Assembly: GCA_013360285.1 (NCBI GenBank)
Contig: JABWCM010000018.1
Location: forward strand, 1-45,505
Direction of reading: 5' to 3'
DNA length: 45,505 nucleotides
Origin: Myxococcales bacterium
GTDB taxonomy: Bacteria; Myxococcota_A; UBA9042; JABWCM01
Position 1 is the stretch's first letter. Each line of letters opens with the position of its first letter. Below are positions 26,965-35,038 of this stretch, in pieces. The position numbers and the translations under genes were made by a program. The notes under the pieces are model-generated. The model worked only from the letters and a program-made list of their open reading frames with translations, searched no databases and was not told the origin of the DNA.

Positions 26965-27130
26965 CTAGATGGCTGGTGTTTTTTAGGGGAATTTTTGGCC
27001 AGCCGAATTTGAGCCGGATCGTCCGGAAAAATCCTGAGTCATATCGCGAATATGGCGCAGGGATTTTTACGGGCGAGACGGGCAGGGGCGGCCAGGACAA
27101 AAATTTCATCAAAAAACACCAGCCACCTAG
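26965..27130 (-). repeat. Family A element, best-preserved copy A5
   Basis: This 166-bp element has both ends intact. The left end is CTAGATGGCTGGTGTTTTTT then AGGGGAATTTTTGGCC. The right end, reversed, is CTAGGTGGCTGGTGTTTTTT then GATGAAATTTTTGTCC. This gives an imperfect terminal inverted repeat of about 36-38 bp starting and ending at CTAG. It is the reference copy for the family and is opposite in orientation to A1-A4. Confidence 0.88.
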
Positions 27131-27243
27131 ATCCTTTCGAACCAAATGATGGAAAGAAACGTGGGTAAATTGTCTACTGACAATCCAGGGTTAATCAGCT
27201 ACGGAGCTAATTTAGCAGGAAACATAAGGTGGGGAATCAGCGA

Positions 27244-28977
27244 CTACTCTTTTTCATCAAGGGTGTAGTCCTTCAATAATTCTGCAAACCGAGTCTGAGA
27301 TTTCACCGGCATACTAGCTCGCTGTGCCTGGAGAAAAGTTTCATAATCAGCATTGAGTTCTTCTTCGGACAACCGCTTGATCGACAAACCGATTTTTCGC
27401 TCCTCGGCGTTCAATGAGATCACCTTCGCGCGAATCTTCTGGTCCTCTTTCAGAACATCGCCAACACCGACCACTTTGTCGTGTGACAACTCCGAAATAT
27501 GCACCAAGCCTTCGACAAATTCGTCCAATTCAACAATACCACCAAAATCAAGCAGCTTGCTGACTCGCCCCTCCACAACACTGCCAATCGGATAACGATA
27601 TTCGATGTCGTCCCACGGATCTCGGTGAAGTTGTTTGATCCCCAAACTGAATCGCTGATTTTCTTTGTCAATATGAAGGACTTGAGCTTCGACCTCGTCA
27701 CCTTTCTTGTACAAGTCCTGAGGATGTTTCACTTTGGGTGAATGACTCAGGTCGCTGATATGAACTAGACCGTCGATCCCTTCTTCGATCCCCACAAAAA
27801 CGCCAAAATTGGTGATATTGCGAACCTTTCCTCGAACCGTTGAGCCGATTGGGTAACGATCTTCCAGTCGTTCCCACGGATTCTCCTCTGTCTGCTTCAA
27901 GCCAAGACTAATGCGCTTCGCTTTTGCATCGATGTCGAGAATGACCGCCTCAACGGTATCTCCTTCCGCGAGAACCTTGGACGGATGTTTGACGCGCTTG
28001 GTCCAGCTCATCTCACTGATGTGGATAAGCCCCTCGACACCGTCCTCTAACTCTACAAAGGCACCATAATCAGTGATACTGACAACTTTTCCGGTAATAC
28101 GCTGATCCGGAAGGTAATTCTGTTCCACGTGAAGCCACGGGTCTTCACTGATTTGTTTCAGCCCCAAAGACACGCGTTCAGAGTCGGCGTCAAACTTGAG
28201 TACCTTCACTTTGATCTCATCACCCATCGCAAACATTTCATCGGGGTGGTTCACTCGCCCCCATGACATATCTGTAATGTGCAACAAGCCGTCGATGCCT
28301 CCAAGGTCAACAAAACAACCGTAGTCGGTGATGTTCTTGACCACACCTTTCAGGACCATCCCGACTTCCAAACGGTCAAGGGTTTCCTTCTTCATCGTTT
28401 CGCGTTCTTTTTCCAATAACGCACGACGACTCAGCACAATATTACCACGGCGTTTGTTAAACTTAATGACCTTAAATTTATGTCGTTCGCCGATATATTT
28501 CTCTAGGTTTCGGACGGGTCGTAAATCCACCTGCGAGCCCGGCAAGAACGCCTTGACGCCGATGTCGACGGTCAGTCCACCTTTAACGCGACTGACAATA
28601 ATTCCCTCGACCAGTTCGTCACGCTCACATGCTTCACTGATCTCTTCCCAGATGCGCAGTTTCTGAGCCTTTTCTTTCGAAAGCTCAACAAGGCCGGCCT
28701 CGTTTTCAAGATTATCGACATACACATCTACAGCGTCGCCGACCTTGACGTTTACTTGCCCGCCAAGGCCAATAAACTCGTCAACCGGAATCAATCCCTC
28801 TGATTTGTAGCCGATGTCGACGGTCACAAACTCCTTTCCGATGTGTAAAACGGTGCCACGAACGATTTCACCTTCGATGACCTGTTCTTGCTTAGTATAT
28901 TCATCGAAGAGTTTCTCGAAATCTTCGTCGTCACTGCCCGAAAACGACGAAGATTGGCTGGTTTGCAGGTTACTCAT
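27244..28977 (-). CDS. rpsA: 30S ribosomal protein S1
   Basis: S1 binds mRNA at the 30S platform and promotes initiation on structured or weak-SD messages. The 577 residues contain six S1 (OB-fold) domains at about 35-105, 120-190, 205-275, 290-362, 377-449 and 464-533. Domains 3-6 are typical, with signatures such as NITDYGCFVDLGGIDGLLHI, SITDYGAFVELEDGVEGLIH and NITNFGVFVGIEEGIDGLVH. Domains 1 and 2 are diverged as in Gram-negative S1, where they dock to S2 and the ribosome. An acidic N-terminal extension (SGSDDEDFEKLFDEY) is present. An AGGAG lies 12 bases before the ATG, longer than usual. cmk and ihfB, frequent rpsA neighbours, are not adjacent; instead a ClpP-type gene is divergent. The gene is probably monocistronic. 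Confidence 0.97.
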   Translation of the reverse strand: MSNLQTSQSSSFSGSDDEDFEKLFDEYTKQEQVIEGEIVRGTVLHIGKEFVTVDIGYKSEGLIPVDEFIGLGGQVNVKVGDAVDVYVDNLENEAGLVELSKEKAQKLRIWEEISEACERDELVEGIIVSRVKGGLTVDIGVKAFLPGSQVDLRPVRNLEKYIGERHKFKVIKFNKRRGNIVLSRRALLEKERETMKKETLDRLEVGMVLKGVVKNITDYGCFVDLGGIDGLLHITDMSWGRVNHPDEMFAMGDEIKVKVLKFDADSERVSLGLKQISEDPWLHVEQNYLPDQRITGKVVSITDYGAFVELEDGVEGLIHISEMSWTKRVKHPSKVLAEGDTVEAVILDIDAKAKRISLGLKQTEENPWERLEDRYPIGSTVRGKVRNITNFGVFVGIEEGIDGLVHISDLSHSPKVKHPQDLYKKGDEVEAQVLHIDKENQRFSLGIKQLHRDPWDDIEYRYPIGSVVEGRVSKLLDFGGIVELDEFVEGLVHISELSHDKVVGVGDVLKEDQKIRAKVISLNAEERKIGLSIKRLSEEELNADYETFLQAQRASMPVKSQTRFAELLKDYTLDEKE

Positions 28978-29317
28978 GTTTGAATTTCGCTCCTATTACA
29001 AAATTCCGCTAGATACCTGATTACTTTATGAATCCGGCAACTCTCGGTTGGCGGACTTTAGATCACACGACGCGTCCCCGTCAACCACTGGTTTCGTAAT
29101 TGCTGACGCCCCTGCAATGCAACCGATTACGTTCGGGCTGGCGTGCGTGAAGTTTTCCGAAGCGCTGCTTCGCTGCCCGTCAACGGGTTTTGTTCGAACC
29201 GACGACCACACAGCGTCAAGTCATTCGTTGGTTGAATATATGGTTCCAACGTGCTACTAACCGCTCGGTTGCCCGGGAGAAACAGAGGTACTGGGGCGAA
29301 ATGTTGGAGGATGATTC
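28978..29317. other. Divergent promoter region between rpsA and the ClpP-type gene
   Basis: It holds no gene. It must drive rpsA leftward and the protease rightward. Candidate boxes for rpsA (TTGCCG and TATCTA, minus strand, about 29005-29040) are spaced 19 bases apart and are too weak to claim. I see no repeat element here, in contrast to most other long gaps in the window. Confidence 0.5.
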
Positions 29318-29989
29318 ATGCAGGCGTTCGGAAACGGAGACACGAAATTGGAGGCAATCATGGCTCTGTCGGCGGAGACCCTAAAAAACGAAAGCGAGGC
29401 AGATGCCAAAGACGGAAAGAAAGAGAAAAAGTCGATTGAAGATCGAATGATGGCTACTAGGCAGGTCCTACTTGCGGGGGCGGTCAACACAGCGTTAGCG
29501 AAGGACATCAACCAGAAACTCCTTGCGCTTGAGTCAGACGACTCAGACGCGCCAATTACACTTATGGTCAACTCCCCCGGCGGGAGTGTCACCGACGGTT
29601 TTTCAATTTACGATACCATTCGATTTATCCGACCACCCGTACGAATCGTCTGCGCTGGTTTGTGTGCGTCTATCGCCACCATCATTCTGATCGCAACCCC
29701 AAAACAGCTTCGCCTGTCGTTACCCAACACAAGGTTCTTAATTCATCAACCCCTCATCCCCGGACAAGTATTCGGACCGGCAAGTGACCTTGAAATCACC
29801 GCAAACGAAATTCTGAAAACGCGTGCTAAAATTAACGAGATGCTGGCTGAGGCATGCGGCCAACCTTTGGACAAGGTCACAATGGATACACAACGCGATT
29901 ACTGGTTAACCGCTGACGAAGCAATAACGTATGGGCTCATCTCTGGCGTAGTGGTTCACCGACGAGATTTGGATGGCCTAACCTTGTAG
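29318..29989 (+). CDS. clpP: ClpP-type serine protease
   Basis: This is a 223-residue member of the ClpP (S14) family, the barrel-forming protease that degrades proteins fed by ClpX, ClpA or ClpC. The triad is intact: Ser118 in LCASIA, His143 in FLIHQP and Asp194 in DTQRDYWL. The oxyanion-strand motif NSPGGSVTDGFSIYDTIRFI is also present. The Ser-His spacing of 25 matches E. coli ClpP. It differs from a housekeeping ClpP in having LCASIAT in place of the usual Q-A-A-S-M-G nucleophile loop. It also has an extended basic/acidic N-terminus (about residues 20-42, rich in Lys, Glu and Asp) in place of a short propeptide. No tig or clpX lies next to it, so it may be a second ClpP. Both the ATG at 29318 and one at 29360 have a GGAGG upstream; the first has the better spacing. 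Confidence 0.85.
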   Translation: MQAFGNGDTKLEAIMALSAETLKNESEADAKDGKKEKKSIEDRMMATRQVLLAGAVNTALAKDINQKLLALESDDSDAPITLMVNSPGGSVTDGFSIYDTIRFIRPPVRIVCAGLCASIATIILIATPKQLRLSLPNTRFLIHQPLIPGQVFGPASDLEITANEILKTRAKINEMLAEACGQPLDKVTMDTQRDYWLTADEAITYGLISGVVVHRRDLDGLTL

Positions 29990-30133
29990 CAATCCGGCGA
30001 GACCTCAAGTTAAATAGCAAATTTCAAGCACTAGGTTAGCTGATTTTAGTGGCTCAATTTTCTGGTTGCCCGCATTTGCACAAGGGCATGACCAATCGAG
30101 ACCACAGCACTGCACCGCAAGCGTACAGAGCAA

Positions 30134-30340
30134 CTACGAAATATCAATAATAATAACGCCTGGACGAACGTTCCCGTCTTCATCGTCGTCCGTATCATCT
30201 CGCTCATCATTACACGGCGCCTCGCTCGGAGGCGGCTCCACAAGGTTCGGCAATTCGAGATAAAGCGGGACATATCTAAAGTCGCCAGGATTCCGCTCCT
30301 TGCGGAGAATCTCGTCTACGATCCAATGTTCCAACTTCAT
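30134..30340 (-). CDS. Small acidic protein of unknown function
   Basis: This 68-residue protein begins MKLEHWIVDEILRKERNPGD, has a Pro-rich middle (ELPNLVEPPPSEAP), a very acidic stretch (DERDDTDDDEDG) and ends in a hydrophobic strand VRPGVIIIDIS. A GGAGG five bases before the ATG supports the start and that the gene is real; the frame is open only 11 codons further upstream. It has no signal peptide and is probably cytoplasmic. The layout of short helix, acidic linker and terminal hydrophobic strand suggests a peptide that docks to another protein, but this is inference. I do not recognise the family. It lies alone between the ClpP-type gene and the nnr end. Confidence 0.65.
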   Translation of the reverse strand: MKLEHWIVDEILRKERNPGDFRYVPLYLELPNLVEPPPSEAPCNDERDDTDDDEDGNVRPGVIIIDIS

Positions 30341-30345
30341 GTGCG

Positions 30346-30350
30346 CCTCC
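30346..30350 (-). promoter_or_regulatory. Ribosome binding site GGAGG of the small acidic protein
   Basis: GGAGG on the minus strand, five bases before the ATG at 30340. It is the main evidence that this short frame is translated. Confidence 0.65.
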
Positions 30351-30597
30351 AACTTGAGTAAGTAAGTAACCAATGATCAGGGTACCAGCGGACCTACACC
30401 CGGTCAAGACACACCCACGATCACGTTCGCTATCCCGGGTTTCTCACAGGGATACGCAACGATACAGGCGGTTGATGGCGCGCAAACCAAAAACCGCGGG
30501 GAGGCGGGTTTGCGCCGCTTGGAAACGGATACACCCCTATAACCATCACAAGGCGCCGCGGACAGCGGTAATAGCTGGAGAACATTCATAAATCTAG

Positions 30598-30740
30598 ACT
30601 AAAAGGGTGTTTGGGTAAAAATTGCCGGGGAGCGAGGCAGTGGCCGTAACGAGTCGGTCTTGTCGACCAAGGCCCACCGGAGGCATGCCAAGAGGCACGT
30701 CGAACATAGCCGACCGAGACAAGACCGACTCGTTATCAGA
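30598..30740 (-). repeat. Family B element, copy B2, one end missing
   Basis: It starts AAGGGTGTTTGGGTAAAAAT after TAA. It then matches the reverse complement of B1 closely (GCCGGGGAGCGAGGCAGTGG, CCGTAACGAGTCGGTCTTG, GGCCCACCGGAGGC). The far end is lost where element A6 begins, so the two are fused. Confidence 0.75.
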
Positions 30741-30883
30741 CAAAATTTTGTTATGACCACCTTTGGCCGTCTCGTCCGCAAAAATCTCTGCGGAATATTC
30801 CCGATATGACTCAGGTTTTTTGGGACGACCCGGCTTAGATTTGGCCGGGTAGTGAAATCCCCTAAAAAAAACACCACACACCT
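30741..30883 (+). repeat. Family A element, copy A6, left end missing
   Basis: It enters the family A consensus at the equivalent of AAATTTTTGTCC, without the GGTGTTTTTTGATG tip, and then runs through CTTTGGCCGTCTCGTCCGCA and CCCGATATGACTCAGG. It ends TCCCCTAAAAAAAACACCAC then ACACC, 15 bases past the nnr stop. Confidence 0.78.
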
Positions 30884-30897
30884 TGATATTATTGGAG

Positions 30898-32499
30898 TCA
30901 GAACTGGCGAACCGGCGCTACCAACTCCATTACCGCCGCAAAAACCGCAGGGAGTTCGGCGGCGATCTCGGAAGCCAAAATACCTCGGTCGCCCTTCGTT
31001 TTCAGAATCTTGTCGGCCGCACTTCCATGGAGATGTACGGCAAGCGCAACCACGTCAAGCGACAGCCCAAGTTGGGCAATCATCGTGGCGACGACACCTG
31101 CCAACACGTCTCCGGAGCCTCCGGTCGCCAGTACCGAATTGCCCGCAAGAACGACCCTAAGGTTACCGTGCGGAGCAGCCACAATCGTTCTGGCGCCCTT
31201 TAATACAACATAACTATTGGCCAATTGCGCCAATTTTCTTGCAAAAAAAGGACGATTTTCCTGTATTTCTTCGACTCTTTCACCAAGAAGCCTTGAAGCC
31301 TCTCCGGGATGCGGTAACAACACTGTTCTACCAGAAGCTTGACTACAGGCACCGATGTCTGCCTGCAATACGTTGAGTGCGTCCGCATCCAGTACTATCG
31401 GAACTCGGCAACTTCGCAGTAGCATGTGAACAAGATCGTCAACCACTGTGGAAACCCCGAGACCCGGCCCCACCACAACAACCGACTTTCTGTGAAGCAA
31501 GTCAAAAAGCGACTTGTCGAAAGGTTTGGCACCCCCTGTATTCAGAACCGATCCCTGTCGCGGCTCAGCCCTGTCTGACAAGTCAATACCCTCGACCATG
31601 ACCTCAGGAACCCTACCTTCTAACGACGTACATACTTCGGGGAAGGTGCCGACTGTTACAAGCCCAGCCCCGGACCGCAATGCTCCAGTTGCTGTAAGTA
31701 ATGCCGCCCCTGCTTTGCCACGGCTTCCACCAACAACCAGAACATGGCCATGGTTTCCTTTGTGAGATTCCGAACGACGCGGCGGCAACAATGCCGGCAG
31801 TTCTTCCTCACGGAAGACCGAATCGACTACGCCTAAGTGGTGGACGCCTTGGCGGGGAATGCCGACATAAGCAACCTTTACAACACCCGCATATTCGGCA
31901 CCGGGATATTGCAGAAGTCCATGTTTAAGATAAGCACACGTGACAGTAAGATTGGCCCTGACGGCATCACCGAGAATACGACCCGTATCGGCGCAAACCC
32001 CGGTCGGAAGATCCACCGCAAGTCGAAAGCCACTTGATTGGTTGATTACATGAACTACGTCACGAAAAAACAGACTCAGATTGTTAGTTGCACCTGTTCC
32101 GAGCAGTGCGTCTACCACCAAGTCGGCCTCAATGACCTCATTTTCAACCTGCCGAAACGCCGGCGCATTTGAAACCTCAACAGTTGAAATCCCCAGTTTT
32201 TCGAGAAACTCAAATTGAACGAGGGCATCCCCAGATAGCTGCGCCCTCTCTGCACACAACAGAACTTGCACGGACCACCCTTCATCTACTAATCTCCGGG
32301 CAACGACTGCTCCGTCCCCACCATTGTTTCCTTTACCGGCTACCACGACCGCCTTGCCCGCTGGCTTGTCCCAATAACTCAGGAAATGTTGCGTTATGGC
32401 CTGGCCTGCATTTTCCATCAACACCACACCCGGAATTCGCACCACACTCATTGCCCAGGTGTCCAAAGCGCGCATTTGGGCTGAGGTCACGATCTTCAT
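30898..32499 (-). CDS. nnr: Bifunctional NAD(P)HX epimerase / ADP-dependent NAD(P)HX dehydratase
   Basis: Nnr repairs the hydrated, inactive cofactors NADHX and NADPHX. The N-terminal YjeF_N domain (about 1-215) epimerises R and S forms, and the C-terminal YjeF_C kinase-like domain (about 225-525) dehydrates the S form using ADP. The 533 residues fit the fused bacterial form. Seen in sequence are VVVAGKGNNGGDGAVVARRL (epimerase nucleotide site), VDALLGTGA with the following VDLPTGVCADTG, and in the dehydratase VLVVGGSRGKAGAA, LLPHPGEASRLLG and NSVLATGGSGDVLAGVVA. GGAGG lies seven bases before the ATG. The start overlaps the pdxJ stop as ATGA, so the two are translationally coupled. In related clusters acpS often sits between them; it is absent here. 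It is the last gene of the cluster. Confidence 0.96.
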   Translation of the reverse strand: MKIVTSAQMRALDTWAMSVVRIPGVVLMENAGQAITQHFLSYWDKPAGKAVVVAGKGNNGGDGAVVARRLVDEGWSVQVLLCAERAQLSGDALVQFEFLEKLGISTVEVSNAPAFRQVENEVIEADLVVDALLGTGATNNLSLFFRDVVHVINQSSGFRLAVDLPTGVCADTGRILGDAVRANLTVTCAYLKHGLLQYPGAEYAGVVKVAYVGIPRQGVHHLGVVDSVFREEELPALLPPRRSESHKGNHGHVLVVGGSRGKAGAALLTATGALRSGAGLVTVGTFPEVCTSLEGRVPEVMVEGIDLSDRAEPRQGSVLNTGGAKPFDKSLFDLLHRKSVVVVGPGLGVSTVVDDLVHMLLRSCRVPIVLDADALNVLQADIGACSQASGRTVLLPHPGEASRLLGERVEEIQENRPFFARKLAQLANSYVVLKGARTIVAAPHGNLRVVLAGNSVLATGGSGDVLAGVVATMIAQLGLSLDVVALAVHLHGSAADKILKTKGDRGILASEIAAELPAVFAAVMELVAPVRQF

Positions 32500-33269
32500 C
32501 CACGTGCCTCCCCGCGACTTTTTGCCATCAGTGTAATCATATCTGCCACGGCTCGTTCAAAACCCACGAATAACGCTCTGCATACAATACTGTGGCCAAT
32601 ATTGAGTTCTTCGATCTCCTGAATCCGAGCGACCGCGCAGGTGTTCTGATAATCCAATCCGTGACCCGCGGCGACCTTCAACCCAAATTGAAATGAGTCC
32701 GTGGCGGCAACTTGTAGGCGAGCCAGCTCGCGTCGTTGTTCTTCCCCACTCGTTTCGCAGTAATCGCCCGTGTGCAACTCAACGATTTGGGCACCGACGT
32801 CCACAGAAGCCCTGATTTGGTCTCGATCAGGATCAATAAATAGGCTGATACCGATCCCCGCATCTCGGAGAACACGTAGGCTCCCTCGCATTTCTGCCGA
32901 AAGTGATAAGACATTCAGTCCCCCCTCGGTTGTTCTTTCCTCGCGTTTTTCCGGCACAATAGTCACCGTGTCTGGTCGATTGATGAGCGCAGCTTCAACC
33001 ATTTGTTTTGTCAGCGCCATTTCCAAGTTGAGTTTCGTCGTAACAGTCTGCCGCAAAATGGCCAGGTCTCGGTCCTGAATATGGCGTCGATCTTCTCGCA
33101 AGTGCACAGTGATCTGCGCGGCACCTGCCTGCTCCGCCAAAGCGGCCGCAAAAATCGGATCGGGATAGTGTGTCCCCCGCTGCTGGCGAAGAGTCGCCAC
33201 GTGATCTACGTTGACACCGAGACGAATTATACTTGGGTTCTGCCTGGTAGTGCTGCTCATTTTAATCAC
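32496..33269 (-). CDS. pdxJ: Pyridoxine 5'-phosphate synthase
   Basis: PdxJ condenses 3-amino-2-oxopropyl phosphate (1-amino-acetone-3-phosphate) with 1-deoxy-D-xylulose 5-phosphate to give pyridoxine 5'-phosphate. It is the last ring-forming step of DXP-dependent vitamin B6 synthesis. The 257 residues form a TIM barrel with the family signatures LGVNVDHVATLRQQRGT, ITVHLREDRRHIQDRDL, VTIVPEKREERTTEGGLN, GIGISLFIDPDRDQI, VELHTGDYC and AAGHGLDYQN. The annotated start is a GTG; an ATG three codons later (33260) is equally possible, and neither has a good ribosome site. It is cytoplasmic. It lies 54 bases after glmM and overlaps nnr by four bases, so it is part of the long minus-strand cluster. 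Confidence 0.97.
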   Translation of the reverse strand: MIKMSSTTRQNPSIIRLGVNVDHVATLRQQRGTHYPDPIFAAALAEQAGAAQITVHLREDRRHIQDRDLAILRQTVTTKLNLEMALTKQMVEAALINRPDTVTIVPEKREERTTEGGLNVLSLSAEMRGSLRVLRDAGIGISLFIDPDRDQIRASVDVGAQIVELHTGDYCETSGEEQRRELARLQVAATDSFQFGLKVAAGHGLDYQNTCAVARIQEIEELNIGHSIVCRALFVGFERAVADMITLMAKSRGEARG

Positions 33270-33323
33270 GACCGAATTAAGTTAATACCAATTTACAATG
33301 GAATTTGTCGTACACTCGGTTGC

Positions 33324-34667
33324 TTAAACAAACCCATCCGCCACGAAATGCGCCATTTCTTTGACCAATTGAACGTCCACCCCTTCCACCATCACCCGGA
33401 CCAACGGCTCCGTGCCCGAATAACGTACGACTACCCGGCTGTCTTCTCCGAGGCGAGCCTCAGCCATCTGGATACGTCGCGATATTTCCGGAAGCTCCGC
33501 CAACGGCCGTTTGTTGGCTACCGTCTGGTTCACAATCGTCTGTGGAAACCGTTCCATCACCCGTGCCAGGTCACTCAAGGACCGACCATCGTGCATCATC
33601 GCCGCCAAGACTTTCAGGGCACAAAGCACCCCGTCGCCGGTGGTACCATAGTCCAGAAAAATCACGTGCCCACTTTGTTCTCCCCCCAAAGAGTGGCCGC
33701 CTTTGCGCATTTCATCTACCACATAACGGTCGCCTACGGAGGTGCGCACAAGAGTTATCCCTCGCCGTTTCAACGCTACCTCAAGCCCAAGGTTGCTCAT
33801 GACGGTGGCCACGACAGTATCGGTTTGGAGCCCACCGGTTGCCTTTAAGTGGTGGGCGCATATCGCAAGAATGTGATCACCATCGACGACTGCACCGTTT
33901 TCGTCTGCTAAAATGACTCGATCGCCATCGCCATCCAATGCCAAACCAATGTTCGCTCCATGTTCCACCACCAACTGCGCCATTTTTTCCGGGTGAAGCG
34001 CACCGCAGTCCTTGTTGATATTGATTCCGTCAGGAGTAGTGCCGACTTCAATTACCCCAGCACCCAATTCCCTGAACACTGTCGGTGCTACCTTGTACCC
34101 AGCGCCATGAGCACAGTCTACGACCATTTTGACGCCATTGAGAGAAAGAGTCCGCGGAAATACGTTCTTTAAATAAGTAACATAACGCCCAAGACCATCT
34201 TCTATCCGGTATGAGCGCCCAAGCGCTTCTCTACTTGCCAACGCCTGCTGACGAAACGCCGACTCCATCAACACCTCAATCTCTGCTTCTTCATCGTCCG
34301 GCAGTTTGAAACCATCGCCCCCAAAAACCTTGATGCCGTTATCGTAGTACGGATTGTGGCTTGCGCTGACCACGAGGCCCGCATCGGCTCGTAACGCACC
34401 GACCATAAACGCAATCCCGGGCGTTGGTAAGACACCGACATGTAACACATCTGCACCTGCACTCAGCACTCCGGCGGCAAGCGCCGCCTCAAACATGTAC
34501 CCAGACCGTCGAGTGTCCTTGCCGATGATCACGCGCGGTAAATTCCCGCTTCGCCGTAACCGAACTGCAATCGCCTGTCCCACCTGTATGCTGTGCTCCG
34601 GTGTCATCGGAGCAACGTTTGCTTCACCACGAATGCCATCGGTCCCAAACCACTTTCGTTTGACCAT
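33324..34667 (-). CDS. glmM: Phosphoglucosamine mutase
   Basis: GlmM interconverts glucosamine 6-phosphate and glucosamine 1-phosphate, feeding UDP-GlcNAc for peptidoglycan and LPS. The 447 residues match the usual ~445. The N-terminus is KWFGTDGIRGEAN, the phosphorylated serine is S103 in SASHNP, the metal loop is LDGDGDRV, the sugar loop is GGEQSGHVIF, and the phosphate site near the C-terminus is RYSGTEPLVRVM. The open frame extends 64 codons further upstream. I chose the ATG at 34667 because a GAGG lies six bases before it and the protein then aligns with the family end to end. In many bacteria CdaA or CdaR touches GlmM in the cdaA-cdaR-glmM operon. That order is kept here, but a 371-base gap separates glmM from cdaR. 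Confidence 0.96.
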   Translation of the reverse strand: MVKRKWFGTDGIRGEANVAPMTPEHSIQVGQAIAVRLRRSGNLPRVIIGKDTRRSGYMFEAALAAGVLSAGADVLHVGVLPTPGIAFMVGALRADAGLVVSASHNPYYDNGIKVFGGDGFKLPDDEEAEIEVLMESAFRQQALASREALGRSYRIEDGLGRYVTYLKNVFPRTLSLNGVKMVVDCAHGAGYKVAPTVFRELGAGVIEVGTTPDGININKDCGALHPEKMAQLVVEHGANIGLALDGDGDRVILADENGAVVDGDHILAICAHHLKATGGLQTDTVVATVMSNLGLEVALKRRGITLVRTSVGDRYVVDEMRKGGHSLGGEQSGHVIFLDYGTTGDGVLCALKVLAAMMHDGRSLSDLARVMERFPQTIVNQTVANKRPLAELPEISRRIQMAEARLGEDSRVVVRYSGTEPLVRVMVEGVDVQLVKEMAHFVADGFV

Positions 34668-35038
34668 AACCATCCTCATCACAGCAAATCGATACAAAAA
34701 CAACCAGTATCCGGAATACGGAGGCGAAATTCGACAAACTGCTCCGGATCCACTTGTTTTGGCCGCCCCAATCACTTCGAAACCCGATATCCCGGCTATC
34801 GTATCGGTCTCGGCATCGCCCGACCCGGCGACAAAACGGCTCGACCATGTTCGCGTCACTATGTGTTTGTGAAAAAATAACTGAAGGAACTTAGACGGGT
34901 CCTTTTGTCGCTGTTTCCAAGAAAAAACTGCGCAATACCCCCGATATGACTCGGTTTTCTAACGGGCATCGGGACCAGAATCCTCGCGCCCAAGTCGGTC
35001 CCCAACTTTTTTCACAGGTTCTATGAGTTGTGCCCACA
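34668..35038. other. Gap between cdaR and glmM with a decayed repeat
   Basis: In frame with glmM, most of this gap is open on the minus strand, but it has no protein-like N-terminus and no ribosome site. It contains the worn family A copy listed at 34898. A promoter for glmM could lie here; I see no boxes I would claim. Confidence 0.5.
34898..34970 (+). repeat. Decayed family A element, copy A8
   Basis: CCTTTTGTCGCTGTTTCC, then AAAAACTGCGCAATACCCCC and GATATGACTCGGTTTTC follow the order of the family A interior (TTTTTGTCCTGGCC, AAATCCCTGCGCCATATTCC, CGATATGACTCAGGTTTTTT) with many mismatches. No terminal repeats remain. Confidence 0.5.

Noticed and set aside
30434-30452. Short CCCGGGTTTCTCACAGG match to the family C end
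   Set aside because: Only about 15 bases match and no partner end is found; it may be chance.
34668-34859. 64-codon upstream extension of glmM
   Set aside because: It makes the protein longer than the family and carries no recognisable domain; the ATG at 34667 has a GAGG and gives the normal length.
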